Part shown: positions 24,705 through 33,483 of the stretch, in pieces
Layout of the letters: each line of letters opens with the position of its first letter
Numbering within the stretch: position 1 is the stretch's first letter
Source: Frigidibacter sp. SD6-1
Lineage (GTDB): Bacteria > Pseudomonadota > Alphaproteobacteria > Rhodobacterales > Rhodobacteraceae
DNA: 64,000 bases
Direction: 5' to 3'
Assembly (NCBI RefSeq): GCF_030143255.1
Contig: NZ_JARJNR010000008.1
Coordinates: 62,001-126,000, forward strand
Notes under the pieces: generated by a model
What the model was told of the DNA's origin: nothing
Database searches by the model: none
The model's input: the letters and a program-made list of their open reading frames with translations, nothing else
Program-made: the position numbers and the translations under genes

Positions 24705-25720
24705 GAGGATTTCGGCTCGCCATCGTCGATGGCGACGGTGAAGGACCCGTCCCTGATCGCCGCTTCCCGTTCGGCCGCGAGTTTCACCGCCGCTTCCGGC
24801 ACCTTGCCCTCGAACGTGCCGAGCGGCGCAAGCGAGCAGCCGCCTTCCTTCATGAAGGAATAGACCCCGTAATTGTCGGCCTTGAAGGTCCCGGCCATGA
24901 CGTTTTCCAAGGCCTTGTTGAAGGTCGGCTCGAAATGCCAAAGCGCCGAGGCGACGACAGTGTCGGGATAGTCGGCCTGGGTGTCGATCACATTGCCGAT
25001 CGAGAGGACGCCGCGTTCCTTGGCGGCGTCCGACACGCCGAACCGTTCGGCGTAAAGAAGGTCGGCGCCCGCGTCGATCATGGCGAAGGCGGTTTCCTTG
25101 GCCTTGGGCGGGTCGAACCAGGAGCCGATGAAGGAGACCTGGAACCTGGCGTCGGGACGGGTTTCGCGGACGCCTGCCATGAAGGCGTTCATCAGCCGGT
25201 TCACTTCCGGGATGGGGAAGCCGCCGACCATGCCGATATTGCCGGACTGGGTCATGGAACCGGCAATGATACCAGAGAGATAGGAGGCGTCCTGAATGTA
25301 GTTGTCGAAGACGGCGAGATTGGGATAGGCTACGTCCGGCATGAAGGACGACCCCAGAAGGAAGGCCACTTCGGGGTAATCGAGCACCACCTCGCGCGCT
25401 TCCTGTTCGGCGCCGAAGATCTCGCCCACGATCAGTTTGGCCCCGCCCTCGGCATATTCGCGCATCACGCGCGGATAATCGGTGTTGGCAGTGTTCTCGG
25501 TGTAGCTGTAGTCGATCAGGCCCGCGGCCTTCGCCGCCTCGGCCGCCTTGTGGATGCGGCTGACCCACTGCTGTTCGACCGGCACGGTATAGATGCCCGC
25601 TACCTTCACAGGGTCCGCGGCGAGCGCCCGGTGCGGGAGGAATGCGAGGCCGGTCGCGGCCCCGGCGGAGGCGAGAAGCATGCGCCGGGTCAGGCCGGCG
25701 AAGGGTGTCTTGCTGTTCAT
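24701..25720 (-). CDS. BMP-family substrate-binding protein (nucleoside/purine ABC importer)
   Basis: 339 aa. A Tat-like signal peptide with twin Arg (LTRRMLLASAGAATGLAFLP) ends near HRALA. The mature protein has the BMP/PnrA-like fold signatures GGAKLIVGEIFGAEQEAREV, GNIGMVGGFPIPEVNR and DAGADLLYAE. Binds nucleosides or purine bases in known relatives. First gene of a five-gene operon (binding protein, ATPase, two permeases, CodA), with a palindrome 31 bp upstream of the start codon. Confidence 0.9.
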   Translation of the reverse strand: MNSKTPFAGLTRRMLLASAGAATGLAFLPHRALAADPVKVAGIYTVPVEQQWVSRIHKAAEAAKAAGLIDYSYTENTANTDYPRVMREYAEGGAKLIVGEIFGAEQEAREVVLDYPEVAFLLGSSFMPDVAYPNLAVFDNYIQDASYLSGIIAGSMTQSGNIGMVGGFPIPEVNRLMNAFMAGVRETRPDARFQVSFIGSWFDPPKAKETAFAMIDAGADLLYAERFGVSDAAKERGVLSIGNVIDTQADYPDTVVASALWHFEPTFNKALENVMAGTFKADNYGVYSFMKEGGCSLAPLGTFEGKVPEAAVKLAAEREAAIRDGSFTVAIDDGEPKSS

Positions 25721-25750
25721 TCTGGTCCCCGTTGGTTGGCAGTGATTATT

Positions 25751-25766
25751 TTTATCAATTGGTAAA
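25751..25766. promoter_or_regulatory. A+T-rich near-palindrome upstream of the BMP importer operon
   Basis: TTTATCAATTGGTAAA (14 of 16 positions symmetric) in an unusually A+T-rich stretch (25741-25800) just upstream of the binding-protein gene. Its style fits an operator for a GntR/FCD-type repressor. The promoter boxes around it could not be fixed. Confidence 0.5.
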
Positions 25767-25858
25767 TTTATTCACAGATTCGCGCAACTTTATTTTACCC
25801 GGCGTCAGCATGGGATGTGAGGTATTTCGCCCCGCGCTTCGCGCGGGCCGATCCGCGC

Positions 25859-25911
25859 GGGGGGCTCTGCCCCCCGCGACCCCCCGGAGTATTTCCGGAC
25901 AGAAAGTGAGG
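25859..25911. repeat. Intergenic hairpin repeat, family 1 (copy B)
   Basis: Hairpin GGGGGGCTCTGCCCCCC (25859-25875), GCGA, CCCCCCGGAGTATTT, then a purine-rich tail. It lies 23 bp beyond the hyuB stop codon, in the same order and orientation as copy A. A second independent hairpin, CCCGCGC-TTC-GCGCGGG, lies at 25831-25847. Confidence 0.8.
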
Positions 25912-25934
25912 CATGGAAGGCGCGCGCCTGCGGC

Positions 25935-27620
25935 TCAGCGGTGCAGGCCGGGGAAGAGGCGGCGCGCGTCGGTGGCGCTGTAGCGGCCAAGGCGCACATC
26001 CTCGGCCACCGACGCCGGGTCGCGCCGGGCCGGATCGCCATAGCCGCCGCCGCCAGGGGTGCGGACGCGGACCCGATCGCCGGGGTTGAGCGGGATGTCC
26101 TGCGCCTTGGAGAGATGCTCGGGTACGATCGTGCCTTCGGGCGTGATGATCTCGACCCGGTTCACCGCGCCGTCCGCGCCGCCAAGCGCGCCTTGCGGGC
26201 CGGTGAGGCCATGGTCCATGACAAAACTCGCCCGCGCGCTGCCGCGCAGGAGCTCGATCTCGTAATCGAGGCCGAAGCCCCCGCGATGTTCGCCTGCCCC
26301 GCCCGAGCCCTCATGCAACGCATAGCGGCGGTAAAGGACCGGATAGGTCTGTTCCATGATCTCGACCGGCGGCGCCTTCGAAATGCCGATGGTCGAGCAG
26401 CCGTTCGAGAGCCCGTCGTGGTCGGCATTGCCGCCATAGCCGCCGCCGGAAATCTGATACATCACATAGTCGCGGCCGCGTTCGGGATCGTGGCCGCCCA
26501 GGCCGAAATTGCCCGAGGTTCCGGCGGGCGCGGCGGTGACGCGGTCGGGCAGCGCCGCGACAAGGGCTGCGAAGACGGCTTCGGCGATCCTCTGGCTGAC
26601 TTCTGCGGCACACCCCGAAACGGGGCGCGGATACTGGGCGTCAAGGAAGGTGCCCTCGATATTCACGATCTCGAACGGCTCAAACGCGCCAGCCGACATC
26701 GGCACGTCTGGGAAGATATGGCGCATGGCGAGATAGACCGCCGAGAAGGTGGTGGCGCGGACCGAGTTCATCGGCCCCATGCAGGGCGCCGAGGTGCCCG
26801 CGAAATCGAAGGTCAGGCGGCCGTCCTGCCGGGTGACGGCCAGCGCGATGGTCAGGGGTTCGTTCACCACGCCGTCGCTGTCGATATGGGCGCGCGCGGT
26901 CCACAGGCCCTCGGGGATCAGGCGCAGGTTCGCCTCCATCTGGCGCGCGGCGCGGCGGCGCATTTCGGCGATCGCCGCGCGCACTGTCCCGTCACCATAG
27001 CGGTCGAGAATCGTGGTCAGCCGTTCGGCGCCCACGAGAAGCGCCGCGGCCTGCGCCTTCACGTCGCCGATCCTTTGTTCGCTGACGCGGATGTTCGAGC
27101 AGATGACCTGCCAGAGTTCGTCCTGCAGCACGCCCTTCTTGAAAAGCTTGACCGGGGGCAGGCGCAGCCCCTCCTGTTCGGCGCTGATCGCGCTTGCCGA
27201 AAAGCCGCCCGGCACCGCGCCGCCTGTATCGGGCCAGTGGCCGGTGTTGGAGAGCCAGCAGAAGATCTCGCCCTGTCGGTAGAAAGGCATGGCGAAGCGC
27301 ACATCCATCAGGTGGGTGCCGCCAAGATAGGGGTCGTTGACGATGTAGATATCGCCCTCTTCCGGCGGCTTGGTAAGGCCCGACGCAATCCGTTCGATGA
27401 TATGGCGGGTCGAGAACTGCATGGTGCCGACGAAGACGGGCAGGCCGCGCGAGCCTTGCGCGATCAGGCTTCCGTCGACTGCGTCGTAGATCCCGTCCGA
27501 CCGGTCGTCGGCTTCGGCGATCACCGGCGAGAAGGCGGCGCGGGAAAAGGACAGGTCCATCTCGTCGCAGACCTGTTGCAGGCCCGCCTGGATGACGGCG
27601 AGGGTGACCGGGTCAAGCAT
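25935..27620 (-). CDS. hyuB: Hydantoinase B / oxoprolinase family protein
   Basis: 561 aa, the usual HyuB length. Signatures: DLSFSRAAFSPVIAEADDRS near the N-terminus, VNDPYLGGTHLMDV, SGGGYGGNADHDGLSNGCST and the C-terminal RVRTPGGGGYGDPARRD. HyuA/HyuB proteins hydrolyse 5-membered cyclic amides (hydantoins, 5-oxoproline) in an ATP-dependent reaction. Overlaps hyuA by 8 bp and is the last gene of the long import/catabolic cluster. The substrate is unknown. Confidence 0.93.
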   Translation of the reverse strand: MLDPVTLAVIQAGLQQVCDEMDLSFSRAAFSPVIAEADDRSDGIYDAVDGSLIAQGSRGLPVFVGTMQFSTRHIIERIASGLTKPPEEGDIYIVNDPYLGGTHLMDVRFAMPFYRQGEIFCWLSNTGHWPDTGGAVPGGFSASAISAEQEGLRLPPVKLFKKGVLQDELWQVICSNIRVSEQRIGDVKAQAAALLVGAERLTTILDRYGDGTVRAAIAEMRRRAARQMEANLRLIPEGLWTARAHIDSDGVVNEPLTIALAVTRQDGRLTFDFAGTSAPCMGPMNSVRATTFSAVYLAMRHIFPDVPMSAGAFEPFEIVNIEGTFLDAQYPRPVSGCAAEVSQRIAEAVFAALVAALPDRVTAAPAGTSGNFGLGGHDPERGRDYVMYQISGGGYGGNADHDGLSNGCSTIGISKAPPVEIMEQTYPVLYRRYALHEGSGGAGEHRGGFGLDYEIELLRGSARASFVMDHGLTGPQGALGGADGAVNRVEIITPEGTIVPEHLSKAQDIPLNPGDRVRVRTPGGGGYGDPARRDPASVAEDVRLGRYSATDARRLFPGLHR

Positions 27621-29649
27621 GTGTGCCTCCTACCGTCACGATCAGGTTGCCCTCGGCATCGGTCTCGACCCGGTCGCCGGGCTCGATCACGATGGTCGTG
27701 TCCATCTGCTCGATGATCGCGGGGCCGGTAAGGCGTGCGTCCGCTGGCAGATGGTCGCGCCAGTAGACCGGCGTCTCCACCCAGCCGCCGAACCAGACGG
27801 GGCGGGTGCCGGTCCGGGCATCGGTCAGGGTCTGGCGGCGCCCGGCGGGGTCGATGAGGGTGGAAAGGTCGATGGCGGGACGTTCGCCGATGACCGAGCA
27901 ATTGAGGTTCACGAGATTGGCGCGGATCGTCGGCAGATCGACGCGGAACCGGTCGAAATAGGCGCGTTCGAACGCCGCTTGCAGCGCCTCCCGCGTGGGC
28001 GCGCCGTCCGGCAGGCGGACGCGCAGAAGATGGGTCTGGCCGATGAATTGCATGTCGGCGGTGAATTCCGTCCGCAGTTCGCGGACTTCGATCCGCTCGT
28101 CACCGATCAGCCGACGACCCTCGGCCTCCTGCGCGGCCCAGATCGCATGGACCTCGTCCATGTCGGCGCCATCAAGCGGGCGGTTCAGGGTGCGCACGAA
28201 ATCGTGCCTCAGGTCTGCCACCACGCAACCCAAAGCATTGGTGATGCCGGGCCGCGCCGGGATCAGAACCTTCGGGATCGCCAGTTCGCGCGCGAGCGCC
28301 GTGGCGTGCAAAGGTCCCGCGCCGCCGAAGGCGAAAAGCGCGAAATCGCGCGGGTCGGCGCCGACCGAGATCGAGACCATGCGGATCGCGCCCGCCATAT
28401 GGATATTGCCAAGCGTCAGCACCGCCTCTGCCGCCTGCTCGGCCGACAGGCCCAGGGGCGCGCCGATCCGCCTGGCGAAGGCCTCACGAACCCGGTCAAG
28501 CGCATGGCCGAAGCGCGTGGGCGACAGGCGACCAAGAAGCACATTCGCGTCGGAAATCGTCGGCTCCGTCCCGCCGCGCCCGTAGCAGATCGGTCCTGGC
28601 TGGGACCCCGCGCTTTCAGGGCCCACGCGCAGCATGCCGCCCTGATCGACCCGGGCGATTGACCCGCCCCCCGCGCCCACGGTCCGGACATCGACCATCG
28701 GCACATGGATCGGCATCGCATATTCGACCTCGATCTCGTTCGACACGGGCGCCCTGCCCGCCCGGATCATCGCGACATCGGTCGAGGTGCCGCCCATGTC
28801 GTAGGTGACAAGATTGTCCATCCCCGCCCGCCGCCCGGTATAGACGGCAGCCATCACGCCCGAGGCTGGGCCGGACATCACCGTCTTGACCGCCTCGCGG
28901 GCGACGGAGCGGGCCGAAACCATGCCGCCATTGCCGTTCATCACCAGAAGCTCGCGCCCGTAGCCGCGTGCGGTGAGTTCGTCCGAGAGCCGCGCCATGT
29001 AGCGTTCCAGAAGCGGCTGGACCGAGGCATTGACGGCGGCTGTCACGCCCCGTTCGAACTCGCGGCTTTCGGAGAGGAGCGCATGGCCGAGCGTCACATA
29101 GCGGTTGGGCCAGAGCCGCGCGGCAATCTCGCCCGCGCGCAGTTCATGCGCCGGATTGGCATAGGAATGCAGGAAGTGGATGACAAGGCTTTCGCAGCCC
29201 CGATCCAGAAGCTGCCGCACCGCCGTGGCGAGTGCCTCTTCATCAAGGGGGGTCAGTACCCTGCCCCGCGCGTCCATCCGTTCCGGCACTTCCAGCCGCA
29301 GGTCGCGCGGGATGACCGGAACGAAGCGGCCCGTCATGCCATAGGGCTGCGGGCGGGTGCGGCGCCCCAACTCCAGCACGTCGCGGAACCCTTCCGTCGC
29401 AATCAGGCCGGTGCGCGCGAGTTTGCGTTCAAGGACGGCGTTCGTTGTCGTCGTGGTGCCATGGACGATCAGGTCGAGTGCGCCGAGGTCTGCCCCCGCC
29501 TCGTCGAAGGCACCAAGCACGCCGAACGCCTGATTGTCGAGCGTCGTCGGTACCTTGGCGAGCTTTACGCCGCCGCTTACTGCATCGAAGATCACCAGAT
29601 CGGTGAAGGTTCCGCCGACGTCCACACCCGCGACCAGCCCCGCCATCAC
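27613..29649 (-). CDS. hyuA: Hydantoinase A / oxoprolinase family protein
   Basis: 678 aa. Sugar-kinase/actin-like ATP-binding start VAGVDVGGTFTDLVIFD, VHGTTTTTNAVLERK, DMGGTSTDVAMIRAG and the glycine-rich VRTVGAGGGSIARVDQGG are all HyuA signatures. ATP-dependent subunit working with HyuB. The start overlaps the livF-like stop by 4 bp, so uptake and hydrolysis genes are translationally coupled, which suggests the ring substrate enters through this importer (inference). Confidence 0.93.
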   Translation of the reverse strand: MMAGLVAGVDVGGTFTDLVIFDAVSGGVKLAKVPTTLDNQAFGVLGAFDEAGADLGALDLIVHGTTTTTNAVLERKLARTGLIATEGFRDVLELGRRTRPQPYGMTGRFVPVIPRDLRLEVPERMDARGRVLTPLDEEALATAVRQLLDRGCESLVIHFLHSYANPAHELRAGEIAARLWPNRYVTLGHALLSESREFERGVTAAVNASVQPLLERYMARLSDELTARGYGRELLVMNGNGGMVSARSVAREAVKTVMSGPASGVMAAVYTGRRAGMDNLVTYDMGGTSTDVAMIRAGRAPVSNEIEVEYAMPIHVPMVDVRTVGAGGGSIARVDQGGMLRVGPESAGSQPGPICYGRGGTEPTISDANVLLGRLSPTRFGHALDRVREAFARRIGAPLGLSAEQAAEAVLTLGNIHMAGAIRMVSISVGADPRDFALFAFGGAGPLHATALARELAIPKVLIPARPGITNALGCVVADLRHDFVRTLNRPLDGADMDEVHAIWAAQEAEGRRLIGDERIEVRELRTEFTADMQFIGQTHLLRVRLPDGAPTREALQAAFERAYFDRFRVDLPTIRANLVNLNCSVIGERPAIDLSTLIDPAGRRQTLTDARTGTRPVWFGGWVETPVYWRDHLPADARLTGPAIIEQMDTTIVIEPGDRVETDAEGNLIVTVGGTHA

Positions 29650-30341
29650 ACCCCCACATAGGTCTGGAACTGCGGCGCGGTTGCGGTCAGCGCCGCTGCT
29701 TCCGCCACCTCGGCGACCGCGCCCGCCGAAACGAAACCGATCCGGTCGGCGACCGACAGCGCCACATCCACCCTTTGTTCGATCAGGATCGTGGCTACGC
29801 CCGTCGCCTTCAGGTCGCGCACCGTGTCGCGGATGAGCGCGATCATCGAGGGCTGCAGCCCTTCGGTCGGTTCGTCGAGAAGAAGCACCTTCGGCTCAAG
29901 ACATAGCGCGCGGGCGATGGCCAGCATCTGCTGTTCGCCGCCCGACAGGGTGCGCGAGACCTGGGAGAGACGCTCGCGCAGACGCGGGAAGAGTGTCAGC
30001 ACATGGTCGCGCACCCGCGCGCCCCGGCCCCTTGTCATCAGCCCGACCTCTAGGTTCTCGGCCACCGTCAGATCGCCGAAAAGCCGCCGTCCTTGCGGGA
30101 CAAGGCCCACGCCGCGTTTGGGGACCTCATGGGCGGGCAGCGTCGAAATGACTTCCCCATCCAGCATCACTTCACCGCCTGTAAGCGGGATCAGCCCCAT
30201 GATTGCCCTCAGAAGCGTCGTCTTGCCCGCGCCGTTGCGGCCCATGAGGCAGAGAACCTCGCCCTCGCTCACCTCAAGCGTCAGGCCGTTCAGGACCTGC
30301 ACCGGGCCGTAGCCCGCATGAATGGCGCTGACCCTCAGCAT
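29646..30341 (-). CDS. ABC transporter ATP-binding protein, LivF type
   Basis: 231 aa from the start at 30341 (MLRVSAIHAGYGPVQVLNG); in-frame ATGs at 30353 and 30410 would lengthen it but lack LivF homology. Walker A GRNGAGKTT, signature TLSGGEQQMLAIARAL, Walker B VLLLDEPTEGL, and the H-loop position replaced by Gln-Arg (ILIEQRVD). That replacement is normal for LivF (usually EQ). It pairs with the LivG-type ATPase encoded upstream. Confidence 0.92.
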   Translation of the reverse strand: MLRVSAIHAGYGPVQVLNGLTLEVSEGEVLCLMGRNGAGKTTLLRAIMGLIPLTGGEVMLDGEVISTLPAHEVPKRGVGLVPQGRRLFGDLTVAENLEVGLMTRGRGARVRDHVLTLFPRLRERLSQVSRTLSGGEQQMLAIARALCLEPKVLLLDEPTEGLQPSMIALIRDTVRDLKATGVATILIEQRVDVALSVADRIGFVSAGAVAEVAEAAALTATAPQFQTYVGV

Positions 30342-30369
30342 GACCGCACCCATCGCGACCAAGGCCCGC

Positions 30370-31089
30370 TCATGCCTGCCCCCCGAGATAGGCGGCCTGA
30401 ACGGCGGCATTCGCGCGGATCGCCTCGGGCGTGCCGGTCGCCAGCACCTGGCCGAAGTTCAGGACGGTGATCCTGTGGGCCAGGTCCATCACCACATCCA
30501 TATTGTGCTCGATCAGCAGCACCGTCCGTTCCGGCACCAGCCCTTCGATCAGCCGCTTGAATGCCTCGATCTCGCCGATCGCCAGCCCCTGCGTCGGCTC
30601 GTCGAGGATGAGCAGGCGCGGGTTGAGCGCAAGGCCCATGGCAATCTCAAGCAGGCGCTGATGGCCGTAGGAAAGTGTGCCCGCCACGTCGTCGGCACGG
30701 TCGCCAAGGCCGACGCGGTCGAGCGCCGCGCGGGTCTCGCGGGCAAGCCGCTTCGATGCGCCCCTGCCCTGCACGGCCAGGGCCACATTATCGAAGACTG
30801 TAAGGTTGGCGAAGACTTGGGTGATCTGGAACGTATAGGCGATGCCCTGCCGAACGCGGACATGGGCCGGCAGGCGCGTGATGTCCCGGCCCTCGAAGCG
30901 GATCGTGCCGGACTGCACCGGGGTGCGCCCGGACAGAAGGCTCACGAAGGTCGTCTTGCCCGCGCCGTTCGGCCCGATCAGCGCATGGATCTCGCCCTCT
31001 GCCAGGTCGAAATCCACGCCATCGACCGCCTTCAGCCCGCCGAAATGCCGGACGAGGCCGCGCGCTTCGAGAAGGGTCAGGGAAGCCAT
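30370..31089 (-). CDS. ABC transporter ATP-binding protein, LivG type
   Basis: 239 aa. Walker A GPNGAGKTT, the LivG-type loop GIAYTFQITQVFANLTVFDN, signature TLSYGHQRLLEIAMGLALNP (SYGHQ replaces SGGQ, common in this branch), Walker B LILDEPTQGL, and H-loop LLIEHNMDVVM. The start at 31089 has AGGAGGGG upstream. Overlaps the permease gene by 13 bp. Confidence 0.93.
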   Translation of the reverse strand: MASLTLLEARGLVRHFGGLKAVDGVDFDLAEGEIHALIGPNGAGKTTFVSLLSGRTPVQSGTIRFEGRDITRLPAHVRVRQGIAYTFQITQVFANLTVFDNVALAVQGRGASKRLARETRAALDRVGLGDRADDVAGTLSYGHQRLLEIAMGLALNPRLLILDEPTQGLAIGEIEAFKRLIEGLVPERTVLLIEHNMDVVMDLAHRITVLNFGQVLATGTPEAIRANAAVQAAYLGGQA

Positions 31090-32027
31090 ATGCGCCCCTC
31101 CTTCCCGAGCCGCTCGCGCAGCGCGCCAAGGGCGCCCTTCGGTGCGAAGAGGACCAGTGCGACAAGCGCCACGCCCACCACCAGAAGCGTGGCGGAGGTG
31201 AGGGCCGAGGCATAGTCGATCAGGTAGAACATCAGCAGGCATCCAAGGAACGGCCCCGCCACCGTCCCCGCCCCGCCGAGCAGGACCCAGAGCATCGGCA
31301 GGATCGAATATTGCACGCCTGCAAGCGAGGCGCCCGCATAGCCGAACATCAGCGCATAGGCCGCCCCCGCCGCCCCGGAATATAGGCCCGAGAGGGTCAG
31401 CGCCGCGAGTTTGACGGTGAAGGGGTTGTAACCCAGCATCCGCGCACGCTCCTCATTCTCGCGCATCGCCACCATCACCCGGCCGAAAGGCGCGCGGACG
31501 AGGCGCAGGCAAAGAAGAAGAGCCAACGCGAAGAGGAGAAGCGCCGCGAGATAGCGGGTCGCACCGTTCGACAGATCGAACCCCGCGACCTGACGCAGCG
31601 GCTGGGCGATGACGATCCCCTCGTCGCCGCGCGTCCAGCGGCCAAGATAAAGGATGGTCAGATAGAACGCCTGCGCGAACATCAGGGTCACGATCATGAA
31701 GGACACGCCCCGCGTCCGAAGCGCCAAGAGCCCCACCGCCGCCGCCATCGCAGTGCCCGCGACCAAGCCCGCCGCCAGCGCCGTTCCGCCCGTCCAACCC
31801 CAAAGCGTCAGTGGCATCGCCGCGCCATAAAGCCCGGCCGCGAAGAAAAGCGCATGCCCGAGTGACAGCATACCGGTGTAGCCGAAAGCGATGTTGTAGC
31901 CCATCGCATAGACCGACAGGACCAGCACCTTCGCGACCGCATCGTGATGGTAGGCGGGCAGAAGCCAGTGCGCGGCGAAGAGAACGGCCAGAAGCCCGAG
32001 ATGGGACAGAAGCGCACGGTCCGTCAT
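31077..32027 (-). CDS. ABC transporter permease, LivM type
   Basis: 316 aa, about nine hydrophobic helices, with GYNIAFGYTGMLSLGHALFF and the coupling-loop RENEERARMLGYNPFTVKL typical of LivM-family permeases. Overlaps the livH-like stop by 4 bp. Part of a branched-chain amino acid/amide type importer. Confidence 0.93.
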   Translation of the reverse strand: MTDRALLSHLGLLAVLFAAHWLLPAYHHDAVAKVLVLSVYAMGYNIAFGYTGMLSLGHALFFAAGLYGAAMPLTLWGWTGGTALAAGLVAGTAMAAAVGLLALRTRGVSFMIVTLMFAQAFYLTILYLGRWTRGDEGIVIAQPLRQVAGFDLSNGATRYLAALLLFALALLLCLRLVRAPFGRVMVAMRENEERARMLGYNPFTVKLAALTLSGLYSGAAGAAYALMFGYAGASLAGVQYSILPMLWVLLGGAGTVAGPFLGCLLMFYLIDYASALTSATLLVVGVALVALVLFAPKGALGALRERLGKEGRIWLP

Positions 32028-32911
32028 GCGGTCCGCCTGCCAAAAAGGCCCTCGGGCCGGAAGACGAGGACAAGGGCCACCAGAAGCGTGGCCATGATCT
32101 TCGCGAAGGTCGGCGGAAAGAAGAAGGCGGTCGAGAGCAGTCCGTCGAGAAGGCCGATGAGCAGCGCGGCAATCAGCGTCCCCCTGAGAGTGCCAAGCCC
32201 GCCGAGAATGACCACGATGAAGGACAAAAGCAGTGGATCGCCGCCCATCAGGTAATGTGCCTGCTGGATCGGCACGACCAGTACCGCCGCAATCGCCGCC
32301 AGCCCCGCGCCGATGCCGAATGTCATCGCATAGACCCGGTCGACATTGATGCCAAATGCCCGCGCCGTCGTCCGGTCGATCTGCGTCGCGCGCATCACGA
32401 GGCCGATCTTCGTGCGCGCGATCAGGAGCCAGACGAGGAGCAGCAGGACCCCTGCGGCGAGGATCACGAAAAGCTTGTAGCCGGAATAGCCGAACCAGGG
32501 CAGCTGGACGCGGAAGTTGAAGGGCGGCGCCACGGGGCGCGCGTTCGGGCCGAAGAAGCTGAGCGCCGCCTGCTGGAAGATGTAGAGAAGCCCGATGGTG
32601 GCGACGATGGTCGCCTCGGGTTCATAGTTCAGCCGCTTCAGGATCAGCACATCCGCCAGCACCGCGACACCCGCAACGACCAGCGGGCAGATGACCATGG
32701 CCAGAAGGAAAGCCAGAAGCGGCGCGTCGGGAAACCACTGGCTGACGAACCAGGCGAGAACGGCGCCGAGCATGAAGAACTCGCCATGCGCGACATTCAC
32801 CACCCGCATGATGCCGAAGGTCAGCGAAAGGCCGACCGCCGTCAGCGCCAGCACCGCGGCCGTCACTGTCCCTTCCAGGATCGCCAGCAGAAGAAGCGGC
32901 CCGAAATCCAT
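32024..32911 (-). CDS. ABC transporter permease, LivH type
   Basis: 295 aa. Signature segments LTFGIMRVVNVAHGEFFMLG, the coupling loop RATQIDRTTARAFGINVDRV, and SFIVVILGGLGTLRGTL are diagnostic of LivH-type permeases. The start is 3 bp after the stop of an unrelated small gene, and its likely ribosome site (GGAG) lies inside that gene's last codons. Confidence 0.93.
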   Translation of the reverse strand: MDFGPLLLLAILEGTVTAAVLALTAVGLSLTFGIMRVVNVAHGEFFMLGAVLAWFVSQWFPDAPLLAFLLAMVICPLVVAGVAVLADVLILKRLNYEPEATIVATIGLLYIFQQAALSFFGPNARPVAPPFNFRVQLPWFGYSGYKLFVILAAGVLLLLVWLLIARTKIGLVMRATQIDRTTARAFGINVDRVYAMTFGIGAGLAAIAAVLVVPIQQAHYLMGGDPLLLSFIVVILGGLGTLRGTLIAALLIGLLDGLLSTAFFFPPTFAKIMATLLVALVLVFRPEGLFGRRTA

Positions 32912-32914
32912 TTG

Positions 32915-33406
32915 CTAGCGCTCCGTTCCATCAACCGGTTGGTGCCGCTCGTAGAAAGCTTTGAACGACTGTAGCGCCACCGGCTGGGAGCGAACGAGCT
33001 TCAGGAACCGACCTCGAAACTTAGCTTTTTTTGCGCAGGCAGGTAGGCTACTCAGCCAATGCTTGTTCAATGTGGTTTCGAATTCTTCACCTCGCGTGAG
33101 GCCGAGGGCGGTAGGAAACGGCTGCATCGCAAACACGGAGCAAACATGGTCAAGCTCTTCTGGAAGCCAGAAATAGAGTGCAACGCCATCAAGCCGCACG
33201 GAGAGTTGTGCCCATTCATTTCGACCCGCTTTGATATGCGGATCAAACAATTCCTCGATACGGCGCGAACTTCCCTTCCTGACCCACTGCTCTCCATCCT
33301 CGTGAACCAGCACAGCTGTGCTGGAGTCTTCCTCGCCGGGGAAGCACCTCCACCCTCGGAGCGGGGCGTTGGCCCCAAAGTGAAATGAAATGGACATGTT
33401 CTTCAT
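32915..33406 (-). CDS. Unknown protein inserted within the liv-type operon
   Basis: 163 aa from the ATG at 33406 (MKNMSISFHFGANAPLRGW); the second ATG (33397) is also possible. Not recognised. The sequence is soluble, basic at the C-terminus (PACAKKAKFRGRFLKLVRSQ), with aromatic-rich beta-like segments (SVRLDGVALYFWLPEELDHV). The base composition is visibly more A+T-rich than the flanking transporter genes, and nothing of this kind belongs to Liv importers, so horizontal insertion is likely. It follows a strong hairpin after the binding-protein gene and runs to within 3 bp of the livH-type start. Confidence 0.65.
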   Translation of the reverse strand: MKNMSISFHFGANAPLRGWRCFPGEEDSSTAVLVHEDGEQWVRKGSSRRIEELFDPHIKAGRNEWAQLSVRLDGVALYFWLPEELDHVCSVFAMQPFPTALGLTRGEEFETTLNKHWLSSLPACAKKAKFRGRFLKLVRSQPVALQSFKAFYERHQPVDGTER

Positions 33407-33455
33407 TGTCGGCCTTGGCCACGCTGAAATCTGAGGGCAAATAGCGGGTCGGACA

Positions 33456-33476
33456 GGGCCGCCCATGGGGCGGCCC
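33456..33476. repeat. Intercistronic hairpin after the binding-protein gene
   Basis: GGGCCGCCC-ATG-GGGCGGCCC, a perfect 9-bp stem starting 7 bp past the binding-protein stop codon. There is no T-run on either side. Such hairpins often stabilise the upstream mRNA so that binding protein is made in excess over permease. Confidence 0.6.
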
Positions 33477-33483
33477 CAAAAGT

